Positions 8,626 through 15,883 of a stretch of DNA of 55,880 nucleotides are shown in pieces (the stretch's first letter is position 1; each line of letters starts with the position of its first letter). Under the pieces are notes generated by a model that made no database searches, was not told where the DNA came from, and saw only the letters and a list, made by a program, of their open reading frames with translations. This DNA is from Pseudomonadota bacterium (GTDB lineage: Bacteria > Myxococcota_A > UBA796 > GCA-2862545). The stretch covers positions 1-55,880 of the forward strand of contig CANNIZ010000027.1 of the NCBI GenBank assembly GCA_947505245.1. The letters run 5' to 3'. A program made the translations under genes and the position numbers.

Positions 8626-9314
8626 GCGGGTCTCGCCATCCGGTACCCGACGCCATGGACGGTCTCGATCGGGTCGACGCCCGCGTCGCGCAGCTTGGAG
8701 CGGATGCCGCGGACGTGGGAGTCGAGCGTGCGTTCGCTCACCACGTGGGCGTCTTCGTAGGCGAGCTCCATCAGCTCGTCGCGCGGGTACACGCGGCCGG
8801 GGCGGGTCATGAATGCGCGCAGGAGGCGAAATTCCGTGGCGGTGAGCACCACCTCCGTCGCGCCGACGGTGACGCGGTGCTCGGCGGGGTCCAGCGCCAG
8901 CACGCCGACGCGCAGCACCTCCTCCTTCGGCGCCGGAGCCGCGACGGGGCGGGTGCGGCGGAGGATCGCCTTCACGCGGCTCGTGAGCTCGCGTGTCGAG
9001 AACGGCTTCGCGAGGTAGTCGTCGCCGCCGAGCTCGAGGCCGAGCACCTTGTCGAGCTCTTCGCCGCGGCTCGACAGGAACAGGATCGGCACAGCCGAGG
9101 TCTTTCGCACGCGGCGGCACACCTCGAGCCCGTCCATTTCGGGCATCATCACGTCCAACACCAGCAGATCGAACGGTGACCCACCGACGCGCTGGAGCGC
9201 CGACGCGCCATCGGACGCCTCTTCGACGAGGAAGCCCTCGCGGACGAGCGCGTAGCGGACCACCTCGCGGAGGTTCTTGTCGTCGTCGACGAGGAGGACG
9301 CGGCCCATGGTCAT
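8622..9314 (-). CDS. OmpR/PhoB-family response regulator
   Basis: This 230-residue cytoplasmic regulator has a receiver domain (about 4-118) with acidic pocket DDD at 10-12, phospho-acceptor Asp54 in LLVLDVMMPEMDG and the conserved lysine in YLAKPF (Lys103). A winged-helix DNA-binding domain follows (about 130-228; VLTATEFRLLRAFM, then VRGIRSKLRDAG and TVHGVGYRMARP). The ATG at 9314 overlaps the stop of the preceding membrane-protein gene as ATGA, and the stop overlaps the histidine kinase start. It is therefore the fourth gene of a five-gene coupled operon. An internal ATG two codons later is possible but less well coupled. It probably controls envelope-related genes, perhaps its own operon. 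Confidence 0.96.
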   Translation of the reverse strand: MTMGRVLLVDDDKNLREVVRYALVREGFLVEEASDGASALQRVGGSPFDLLVLDVMMPEMDGLEVCRRVRKTSAVPILFLSSRGEELDKVLGLELGGDDYLAKPFSTRELTSRVKAILRRTRPVAAPAPKEEVLRVGVLALDPAEHRVTVGATEVVLTATEFRLLRAFMTRPGRVYPRDELMELAYEDAHVVSERTLDSHVRGIRSKLRDAGVDPIETVHGVGYRMARPA

Positions 9315-9916
9315 GCCCCCGAGGATAGCGCAGGAACCGCGCGCGCGACCTCGTCGAACGCACCAATCCGTCCGCGAAGCTCCCTGAGCCGCTCCCGAAC
9401 GGGCCCGGTGTCGCCGTGAAGCGCGAGCAGTCCGACCTGCAGGCGCAGCTCGATCACGCCGGTGATCACCGCCTCGATCTCGGCCACCGCGGTGGCGCGC
9501 GCGGTCCGTAACGTGGCCTGCGCGTCCGGCGCCGAGGCCGCGTCGGGGCTGTCGAGCAGCCGGTCGACGAGCGCCACGCGGGAGTCGGCGCGGTGGAGCG
9601 CCTCGCGCAGGAAGCCGACGTCGTCACCACCGGGCAATTCGCCGGCAGACGGGTCGCCGAGCGTCGCTGCGAGCGCGTCGAGCGCGTCGTCGATCCGGCG
9701 GGTGAGCGGCCCGGAGGCGTCCGCCGGAGCCGCGTCCCACAACAGCGGCAACAGCAGCGGCCAGGTGACGAGCGACAACAGCACGTTGGCGCGCGTCTCT
9801 CCGCGACGGACAAGACCGAGGGCGACGGCCCCTCCAGCGAGCGCGTACCCGCCGCCGAGCGCGAGGAACAGCGGCGGAGCGGGGGATGTGAACGCGACGA
9901 GCATTGCGGTGAGCAT
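9311..9916 (-). CDS. Membrane protein with cytosolic helical domain, third gene of sensor operon
   Basis: This 201-residue protein has two hydrophobic N-terminal segments (FLALGGGYALAGGAVALGLV and VLLSLVTWPLLLPLLW). They are followed by a soluble, Ala/Arg/Asp-rich helical region of about 130 residues with heptad-like spacing (RIDDALDALAATLGD, LREALHRADSRVALVDRLL, RERLRELRGRIGAF) that may be a coiled coil. The reading frame is open further upstream, but the ATG at 9916 fits because it forms a TGATG junction with the previous stop. Its own stop overlaps the response regulator start. No known family is recognised. Its position suggests an accessory or sensory component of the two-component system, for example a membrane partner of the histidine kinase; this is inference. 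Confidence 0.75.
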   Translation of the reverse strand: MLTAMLVAFTSPAPPLFLALGGGYALAGGAVALGLVRRGETRANVLLSLVTWPLLLPLLWDAAPADASGPLTRRIDDALDALAATLGDPSAGELPGGDDVGFLREALHRADSRVALVDRLLDSPDAASAPDAQATLRTARATAVAEIEAVITGVIELRLQVGLLALHGDTGPVRERLRELRGRIGAFDEVARAVPALSSGA

Positions 9917-10623
9917 CACTCCCCCCCGCGGTAGAGGTCGCTGCTTTCGTAGCGGCCGCGATCCCCCGTCACGACCGACTTCGTCGTCGTGCCGACGGCG
10001 TCGGCGAAGTCCCCTTCCATCGGCCGGAACAGCGCGAACTCGCGGTCGGTGCGGTGCACGAACGGCCGCAACACGAAGCCCGTCTGGGCGAGCACGAGGC
10101 CGAGCACCGCAGCGGACGCGAGCCCGATCGCGAAGCGGCCTTCGGTGCGCGCAGGCAGAGCCTTGCCAACGAGCATCAGCGCCGGCGCGCCGGTGACGAG
10201 CAACATCGCCACGAACGCGAGGACCGACAGGCGGTAGCTCGGGCCGAGCGAGTAGAACAGCCACATCAGCGGCCCGGCGGCAGCGCCGAGCAAGGCGGTG
10301 CGGGCGACACCGAGCACCCCGGCGAGCGCGAGCCGACGCCAGGGGACGTCGACGCCGCCGGTCTCGGCGAGCGTCTTCACCGCTGGCAGCGCGACGATCA
10401 GGGTCGCGCCCAGCAGCAGCGGGAGCTTGACCGCGGCCGCCACGATCTGCGGCCCGCCGTAGTAGCTGCCCACGGTCGCGCCGACGAGGGCTGCAGCGAC
10501 GGCGCCGATCCCCAGGGCGCGTGGGGTGATGTGCGCGAACGACTCGCGGTCGTCGGCGGCGGGGAGGAGCGACGCGGGGTCGCGCAGGAGGGTCGCGGCG
10601 AGGGAGATCGTCGAGGGTCGCAT
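9916..10623 (-). CDS. Six-helix membrane protein, second gene of sensor operon
   Basis: This 235-residue protein is highly hydrophobic, with about six predicted membrane helices after a 30-residue cytosolic N-terminus (for example GIGAVAAALVGATVGSYYGG, LPLLLGATLIVALPAV, LSVLAFVAMLLVTGAPALML). Its C-terminal motif FVLRPFVHRTDREFALFRP resembles, from memory, a motif near the end of some uncharacterised bacterial membrane proteins of Yip1-like topology; this has not been checked. The ATG at 10623 has GGAGG six bases upstream; a TTG at 10635 is less likely. The start lies one base past the preceding stop and the end forms TGATG with the next gene. The function is unknown, but the coupling to a sensor pair points to signalling or envelope homeostasis. 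Confidence 0.78.
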   Translation of the reverse strand: MRPSTISLAATLLRDPASLLPAADDRESFAHITPRALGIGAVAAALVGATVGSYYGGPQIVAAAVKLPLLLGATLIVALPAVKTLAETGGVDVPWRRLALAGVLGVARTALLGAAAGPLMWLFYSLGPSYRLSVLAFVAMLLVTGAPALMLVGKALPARTEGRFAIGLASAAVLGLVLAQTGFVLRPFVHRTDREFALFRPMEGDFADAVGTTTKSVVTGDRGRYESSDLYRGGE

Positions 10624-10624
10624 G

Positions 10625-11161
10625 TCAGCCTCCAACCGCGAAGCGCGCGGCGTCGATGGTGAGTCGGAGCGCGATCATCGCGACGAGCCCAGCCCACCCG
10701 GTGATCAGCATCGCGAACGCGGCAGAAGGGCGGCCCTCCGCTTCCGCGAGGCGGCGGAAGGTGTACTGGAACCCGAGCCCGCCGGCGATCCCGCCGAGGA
10801 GCAGCAGGACCGGGGCCCACAGGCCGCTCGTCGCAGCGAACAGCAACATCGCGGGGCACAATCCGAGCGCGGCGCGCCCGGTCGTCGCGAACCCGCGCAG
10901 CAGGCTCGCCGCGAGGGCGTCGGGCGTCGCGTTCAAACCGAGGAACTGGTGCATCGCGATCAGCGTCGGTCCGGTCAGCGCGAGCGCGCCGCCGCCGACG
11001 AGCAACCCGGTCGGGAGGGTCCGGGTGGCGACGGAGACGTCCCCGGCGCCGAGCGATGCACACGCCGCGAGCAACACGAAGCCGATGAAGCCCTGTGCGA
11101 ATTCCGTCGACGTGGGGCCGCTCACGGCCGTGGGCATGGGGGTATCGAGCGTGGTGGACAT
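10625..11161 (-). CDS. Four- to five-helix membrane protein, first gene of sensor operon
   Basis: This 178-residue polytopic protein has hydrophobic segments at about residues 20-40 (GFIGFVLLAACASLGAG), 50-72, 90-130 (two helices, GLCPAMLLFAATSGLW and VLLLLGGIAGGLGFQY) and 148-168. The N-terminus is short and Thr/Ser/Pro-rich. The frame is open upstream, but the ATG at 11161 is chosen because a perfect GGAGG lies four bases before it. It is the first gene of the operon 11161-7216, and its stop lies one base before the next start. The next gene is also polytopic and of similar size, so the two may form a hetero-oligomeric membrane complex. No family is recognised. Confidence 0.75.
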   Translation of the reverse strand: MSTTLDTPMPTAVSGPTSTEFAQGFIGFVLLAACASLGAGDVSVATRTLPTGLLVGGGALALTGPTLIAMHQFLGLNATPDALAASLLRGFATTGRAALGLCPAMLLFAATSGLWAPVLLLLGGIAGGLGFQYTFRRLAEAEGRPSAAFAMLITGWAGLVAMIALRLTIDAARFAVGG

Positions 11162-11279
11162 GTCGCCTCCTGATGACGACAAGGTAGGACGGCCCTGTGC
11201 AGCCCCCGGTCGCACGCCGCAGGAGATCTCGCGCGGCGACTGTGCAGGCCTTGTGCAGGGCGCTTCCCCTGCGCGTCGC

Positions 11280-12431
11280 TCAGCGCGCAGCGAGCAGGAA
11301 CACCATGCACATCTCGTCGTCCGCGCCCTCGCCCCACACGGTCGGAGCCGTCGCGTCGAGGGTGGAGAACGCACACGAGAGCGTGAGCGGCGTCGCCGAT
11401 CGCAAGGTCACGGGCGCCGTGTACGACGCGAGCTCCTGCCAGCGGTAGTCCCAGCGCGGCGCGTCGACGAGACAGGTGTCGTCGGTGCGCAGCGACAGCG
11501 AACGCCCTCGCGCGTGAAGGTGCGGCATCACGCCAAACACCTGCAGATCGGGCGTGGCGAGCGGCACCGTCTCGGTCCAGGTCACGTCGTCCTCGCCCGG
11601 CGGGAGCGCGAGGTGGGTGGCGGCGATCGGATAGAACGCGAGCTCGTGCTCGACGGTCGCTGCGTGTTCGAGCTCGACGAGAGCGCTCGCTTCGTCGGTC
11701 CCGAGGTGCAGCTGCACGACCATCGGCCCGCCGGGCAGAGGAACGCCTGTCCCCGCCGGGAACGCGACGATCGGGTCGCCGGGTGTCCACACCGCCGCGA
11801 GGGTGGCGCCGGGAACGTTCGGAGTCGCCCCACACGTCCAGCCTTCGGCCGCGTCCTGGGCGTCGAGCGCTCTCGCCTGTGCGACGTCGGACGCGGACGG
11901 CAGCGTGAACAACATCGCGTGGTGGATCGCGTTCGCGGGCTCGCCGGTGACGCGGAGCGCGCGCAGGAAGCTCGCGTCGGCGTCGGCGTCGATCAACACG
12001 CAGCGGTGGTCCCCGACGTCGCGGAACGGACCGAGCGCGAAGGCCTCGTCCGGTGCGAAATGGATCGCGGTTCGCGTGGGCTCAGAATCTTCGATTTGGC
12101 CCTGGGGTGAGCCCTCATCGGACCAGTCTTCGAGCATCTCGATCGCAAGGTCGTCCACCGGCCCGGGACCGGTGAACGAGCCGCAGGCGCCGCTGCGGTC
12201 GAGGTTCCCGGCCGGCATGCGGCCGGATTGCATCGCAGCGAGCATCGCGGGAAGCGACGCGCGGACCGCGTCGGCGTCGTCCAACGGGAGGCCGCTCGCG
12301 CCGTCCTTCGCGTGGCACGGCAGGCAGCTCGCGTCGATGAGCGGCGCGATGTCGGCGTGGTACGTCGGTGGACCCGCACACGCGAGCAGCCAGGTGATCA
12401 CTGGACGCAGGACGCCGAGGAGCCCGACCAC
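11280..12431 (-). CDS. Lipoprotein with c-type haem motif and PHM-like copper monooxygenase domain
   Basis: This exported protein of up to 383 residues joins two redox modules. Near the N-terminus is a haem-c motif (CLPCH, about 36-40) with a candidate axial Met72 in SGRMPAG, as in short cytochromes of the planctomycete-cytochrome-like type. Residues about 120-383 carry the spaced copper ligands of type II ascorbate-dependent monooxygenases: AIHHAM (His170/171), VVQLHLG (His242), MPHLHARG (His304/306) and EMCM (Met374). A lipobox (LLAC) lies near residues 15-18. The GTG at 12431 is the outermost start; an internal GTG at 12401 gives a GTGA overlap with the upstream stop and a very short signal (VITWLLAC). 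It probably acts in the periplasm or on the cell surface; the substrate is unknown. It is coupled to the pentapeptide lipoprotein gene. Confidence 0.78.
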   Translation of the reverse strand: MVGLLGVLRPVITWLLACAGPPTYHADIAPLIDASCLPCHAKDGASGLPLDDADAVRASLPAMLAAMQSGRMPAGNLDRSGACGSFTGPGPVDDLAIEMLEDWSDEGSPQGQIEDSEPTRTAIHFAPDEAFALGPFRDVGDHRCVLIDADADASFLRALRVTGEPANAIHHAMLFTLPSASDVAQARALDAQDAAEGWTCGATPNVPGATLAAVWTPGDPIVAFPAGTGVPLPGGPMVVQLHLGTDEASALVELEHAATVEHELAFYPIAATHLALPPGEDDVTWTETVPLATPDLQVFGVMPHLHARGRSLSLRTDDTCLVDAPRWDYRWQELASYTAPVTLRSATPLTLSCAFSTLDATAPTVWGEGADDEMCMVFLLAAR

Positions 12432-13279
12432 GGGCTCGTTTGCGTCTCACACGCGTCGGGCAGCTCGGTGTTCGCGTCGATCGAGCCTGTGATCGTCGCG
12501 TAGCCGAACTCGAGGTCGGCGAGCTTCGCGCCGTTCAGCGACGCGTAGTCGAGCTGCGCGAAGAACAGCCGGGCCCCGTCCAACCGTGCCCCCACGAGGT
12601 TCCAGCCGGAGAGGTCGGGCCCGCTGTAGTCGGCGCCGTTCAGCGCTTCGCCGCGGAGGTCCGCGCACGCGCCCTGGCCGGTCTCGCGCACCACCTCGAT
12701 CGGCACGTCGTTCAGCGCGGGGTTTCCATCGCCGTCGACGCAGGTTCCCGTCGACCAGTCGAAGGTCGCGTCGAGCGCGCCCGGCACGCCGGCCCACGGC
12801 GACCCGAACAGCTCGAGGTCGTTCCAGCAGGTGAGCGAGGTCTCGACGCGCTGGTAACATTGGTCGTCGACGAGGGTGCCGCGCAGCACGTCACCGTCGA
12901 GGGTGAGCGCGATGTCGAGGCCCATCCCGTCGGCCTGCACGATCCGTCCGTCCGTCACCTGGACGTCCCGCACGTCCGTCGCGCGCGGCTCGGTCCACAC
13001 GCCGCCATGGCTCCAGAACTGCGGCCCGCGCTGGAGCGTGACCGAGCCGCCGTCCGCGGTCGCGGCGATCTGCACGCGCAGGACGTCGGTGGTGTCCCCG
13101 AGGGGGTCCGACACACAGGTCAGGCTCGACGGCAGCGCGACGCCCAGCGTGTCGATCGCATCGATCGGCGCGGGCGCGGCGCTCGCGGGCCCCTCGGGGA
13201 TCTCCGCTGCGGACGGGGTGTCGCAGCCGACGGACAGACCCATGGAAAACGCGACGATCAACACCGATGATGAACGCAT
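12398..13279 (-). CDS. Pentapeptide-repeat lipoprotein
   Basis: This 293-residue protein has a classic lipoprotein signal (MRSSSVLIVAFSMGLSVGC). Its central part is Asp/Thr-rich beta-type sequence with paired cysteines (SLTCVSDPLGD, LVDDQCYQ, SLTCWNDLE). The C-terminal quarter contains pentapeptide repeats of the A(D/N)LxG type (LRGEALNGADYSGPDLSG, ARLDGARLFFAQLDYASLNGAKLADL), which would fold as a short right-handed beta-helix. It starts at an ATG with GGAGG seven bases upstream, and its stop overlaps a possible start of the haem/copper lipoprotein gene. It is probably an outer-membrane- or inner-membrane-anchored surface protein. No enzymatic role is visible. Confidence 0.8.
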   Translation of the reverse strand: MRSSSVLIVAFSMGLSVGCDTPSAAEIPEGPASAAPAPIDAIDTLGVALPSSLTCVSDPLGDTTDVLRVQIAATADGGSVTLQRGPQFWSHGGVWTEPRATDVRDVQVTDGRIVQADGMGLDIALTLDGDVLRGTLVDDQCYQRVETSLTCWNDLELFGSPWAGVPGALDATFDWSTGTCVDGDGNPALNDVPIEVVRETGQGACADLRGEALNGADYSGPDLSGWNLVGARLDGARLFFAQLDYASLNGAKLADLEFGYATITGSIDANTELPDACETQTSPWSGSSASCVQ

Positions 13280-13343
13280 GAGACAACCTCCGCGCTCAAC
13301 CTACCGGCACCCAATCGTCTTGATAAGCCGAAGTTTCAATACG

Positions 13344-13733
13344 TCATTGTTCGGATTTTCCAACCGATCCGGCGCGCAGCGCGACCAGCCAGGAAAGGCA
13401 ATTGCCGGCGAACACGGCCATCAGGGCCCAGCCCGCGACGCCGATCGCCCCGCGCGCGGTGTCTACCGCGAGGAACGTCGCGATGGCGCCGTCGCACACC
13501 GCGTTCCCGACGCACACGCGGATCTGCGTCGGCCGGTCCGTGACCTCGCTCACCCCGGCGAGCGTGGCCCCGAGCGCGAACAGGACCCCGCCGAGCATGC
13601 GCGCCACGATCGCCACGTGCGGCGTGGGCGTGATCCCGAACGGCGCCAACAACAACGCAGGCCACACGAGGAGCACGACGCCCCCGCCGAGCGCCGACCC
13701 CATCTGAATCCGCGCGACGCCTCGAAAATCCAC
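13344..13733 (-). CDS. Small four-helix membrane protein of unknown function
   Basis: This 129-residue protein has four hydrophobic segments (GGGVVLLVWPALLLAPFGI, IVARMLGGVLFALGATLAGV, AVCDGAIATFLAVDTA and GVAGWALMAVFAGNCLSWLVAL). The N-terminus MDFRGVARIQMG starts at an ATG with GGAGG four bases upstream. The fold resembles small DUF4345-like or DoxX-like four-helix proteins in size and topology only; no diagnostic motif was found. It is transcribed alone, divergent from the VWA lipoprotein gene (62 bp) and separated by 64 bp from the pentapeptide lipoprotein gene. Confidence 0.7.
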   Translation of the reverse strand: MDFRGVARIQMGSALGGGVVLLVWPALLLAPFGITPTPHVAIVARMLGGVLFALGATLAGVSEVTDRPTQIRVCVGNAVCDGAIATFLAVDTARGAIGVAGWALMAVFAGNCLSWLVALRAGSVGKSEQ

Positions 13734-13795
13734 GGTACCTCCGAGAGAAGCCTACACGACCGCGGGGCTTGCGATCGCGCGTCGAAGGTGGCACC

Positions 13796-15115
13796 GTGTC
13801 CTCCATGTGGTTCATCCTCGCCGCCTGCACAGAGTCAAGCTTCGTCGCGCTCGATTCGCCGCCCGAGCAGGTCGGCGACGGGTTCGGGGAGCCGACTTCG
13901 CCCGCGTCGGACGCCACAGCGCTCGCCGCGCCTGACCAAGACCTCGGGCATCTCGCGGTGTGGCCCGCCGACGTCGACCTCACCGTCGCGCCGGGGTGCC
14001 CCGCGACGCGCACGCTCACCCTCACGAACACCGGCGGCGTGCCGGTGCAGGTCACCTCGATCGACCACCGGTTCGGTGACGCCTACACGGTCGACGGACC
14101 CGCGCTGCCGTTGGTGCTCGGCGCGGGCCAGCAGGCGAGCGTAACCGTCGCGTTCGAGGGTGCTGATCCCGGCGACTACGACGGTCAGATCAACGTGTAC
14201 GCCGACGACGTGCTCTCGGTTCACCGCGCCGATCAGCACGTGCACGTGGGGGCCGTCGGGCCGCGGAGCGAGCGCTTCGTCCAGGGGCCGTTCGATGGCG
14301 TCGACGTCGTGCTTACGCTCGACGAGACGGCGTCGATGGGCGGGACGCGCGGCGCGCTGGCGGCGCAGTTTCCGGCGTTCGTCGACGCGATGGCAGCCAG
14401 CGGCGTGGATTGGCGCATGGCGGTGGTCACGGGAGATGACGGCTGCGCGAACGAAGGCGTGCTCAGCCCCGAGCGCGCGGGCCTGTACTCGGCGTTCGCA
14501 GGCGCGGCGCGGGTGTCCGCCGGGAATACGAACTACGGTTACGGCGACTACGGCGCTGAGGGCTGGCTCGCCGAGGCGGGCCTCACGCTCGCGCGAAATG
14601 CGCTTGATCAGGCGCGCCCGGGGGCGTGCAACCAGGACTTGCTCGGCGGGGACGCGCTCACCGCCGTGATCACGGTGTCCGACGAGCGCGACCAGTCTGC
14701 GCTCCCGTGGGACGTCCTCGTCGATCAAATCCAGCAGCGTCGTCCGGCCTCGGTGATGCACGCGATCGCCGGCGACGTACCGGACGGCTGCGCGCACGCG
14801 TCGGCCGGGCGCGGGTATGCCGAGGCGACGTCGGCCACGTCGGGCTTGTTCCTGTCGGTGTGCGACTACGATCGCGCGTTCGCGTGGCGCACGCTCGCGG
14901 ACGTGCTCGTCGCGCAGGTGAGCGACCCGCAGCTGTCGTTCCCGCTCGCGGCCGGCGCCCCCTCAGACGGCTCGCTCGTCGTCACCGTCGACGGGGTCGT
15001 GGTCGAAAGCTGGGCGTACGACTGGACTCGGAACGCTGTCGTATTCGACGTCCCTCCTCCGCCTCACGCGGTCGTGCTCGTCACGTACGCGGACGCGGGG
15101 ACCTGCGGCGGCTGA
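13796..15115 (+). CDS. Lipoprotein with Ig-like and von Willebrand A domains
   Basis: This 439-residue secreted protein has a very short lipoprotein signal (MSSMWFILAAC). An Ig-like domain of the ASH/choice-of-anchor type follows (about 55-140; RTLTLTNTGGVPVQVTSID, GQQASVTVAFEG). A VWA domain (about 165-370) carries a MIDAS-like DETASM motif (normally DxSxS, here DxTxS), an Asp-rich loop (VVTGDDGC) and VITVSDERDQS. The last 60 residues form a small beta domain (GSLVVTVDGVVVESWAYDW). Start: GTG at 13796 with GAAGG seven bases upstream; an ATG three codons later lacks such a site. VWA domains bind proteins in a metal-dependent way, so a surface-adhesion or receptor role is likely but unproven. 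The next gene follows after 26 bp. Confidence 0.82.
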   Translation: MSSMWFILAACTESSFVALDSPPEQVGDGFGEPTSPASDATALAAPDQDLGHLAVWPADVDLTVAPGCPATRTLTLTNTGGVPVQVTSIDHRFGDAYTVDGPALPLVLGAGQQASVTVAFEGADPGDYDGQINVYADDVLSVHRADQHVHVGAVGPRSERFVQGPFDGVDVVLTLDETASMGGTRGALAAQFPAFVDAMAASGVDWRMAVVTGDDGCANEGVLSPERAGLYSAFAGAARVSAGNTNYGYGDYGAEGWLAEAGLTLARNALDQARPGACNQDLLGGDALTAVITVSDERDQSALPWDVLVDQIQQRRPASVMHAIAGDVPDGCAHASAGRGYAEATSATSGLFLSVCDYDRAFAWRTLADVLVAQVSDPQLSFPLAAGAPSDGSLVVTVDGVVVESWAYDWTRNAVVFDVPPPPHAVVLVTYADAGTCGG

Positions 15116-15141
15116 TCTGGTAGAGTCCCGGCGGAGGCGAC

Positions 15142-15858
15142 ATGGGTATGTCCGGGCCGGGCCGAGAGACGAAGCGCGGGGAGGTGCCAGAGCCGATCGA
15201 AGAGGTCGGTGTCAAGTGGGTCATCGGCCCCGGCGTCCGCGCAGACATTCTCGGGTATGCGGGCGTAGACATCACCGGCGCCCAGTTCATCGCGCAGATC
15301 TACGCGTCGGGCTTCCGGCGCGGCACGCTCGAAGGTGATCGGCTCAAGTCTATCGTGATCGGCGCGCCCTACGGCACGCGCATCACCTTGTGCGCGACGA
15401 CGGACGAGGTGAACTGGGAAGACGCTCCCTGGCGCACGATCCGCATCGTCGAAGGCCAGACGTACCACACCGGTGAAGGTGTTCCGGCCGTCCGCGTGCC
15501 CGACATCGACTGGCTCGACGCGTTCGACGCGCGGCGCTCGAATCCGTCGAACCAGCACAGCTACCCGCTCGCGAAGCAGATCGCGGACGGCACGACGTGG
15601 ACGTTCGGCTCGGGTGCGAGCCTGCACAACCGCGTGCGGATGATCCGCGTCGACAAAGACGATCGCCCGATCGTCTACGACCCCGCTGCCGCGAGCGCTG
15701 CCGAAGCTGCCGGCGGCCCCGCCGCGCCGCGCGCCGCCGACGCGTGGTCGATGCCGCAGTCGGCGCCGCCGCCAGCCCCGTCCGCATCGGCACCGCCCCC
15801 TTCGATCGCGGCCGTCGCCCCGGTCGAAGATCAGTGGCGCCTTCCCACGAAGAAGTGA
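15142..15858 (+). CDS. Unknown protein with Pro/Ala-rich tail
   Basis: This 238-residue protein has no signal peptide or membrane segment. Residues about 20-175 look like a compact alpha/beta or beta-rich domain (GVKWVIGPGVRADILGY, RLKSIVIGAPYGTRITLC, WRTIRIVEGQTYHTGEGVPAVRVPDIDWLDAF). The last 60 residues are an Ala/Pro-rich disordered linker ending DQWRLPTKK. The ATG at 15142 has GGAGG four bases upstream; a second ATG lies two codons later. It follows the VWA lipoprotein gene after 26 bp in the same direction and may be its partner. The family is not recognised; the disordered tail suggests protein-protein contacts. Confidence 0.65.
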   Translation: MGMSGPGRETKRGEVPEPIEEVGVKWVIGPGVRADILGYAGVDITGAQFIAQIYASGFRRGTLEGDRLKSIVIGAPYGTRITLCATTDEVNWEDAPWRTIRIVEGQTYHTGEGVPAVRVPDIDWLDAFDARRSNPSNQHSYPLAKQIADGTTWTFGSGASLHNRVRMIRVDKDDRPIVYDPAAASAAEAAGGPAAPRAADAWSMPQSAPPPAPSASAPPPSIAAVAPVEDQWRLPTKK

Positions 15859-15883
15859 CCCTGCCGCCCTCCGCGGCCTGACG

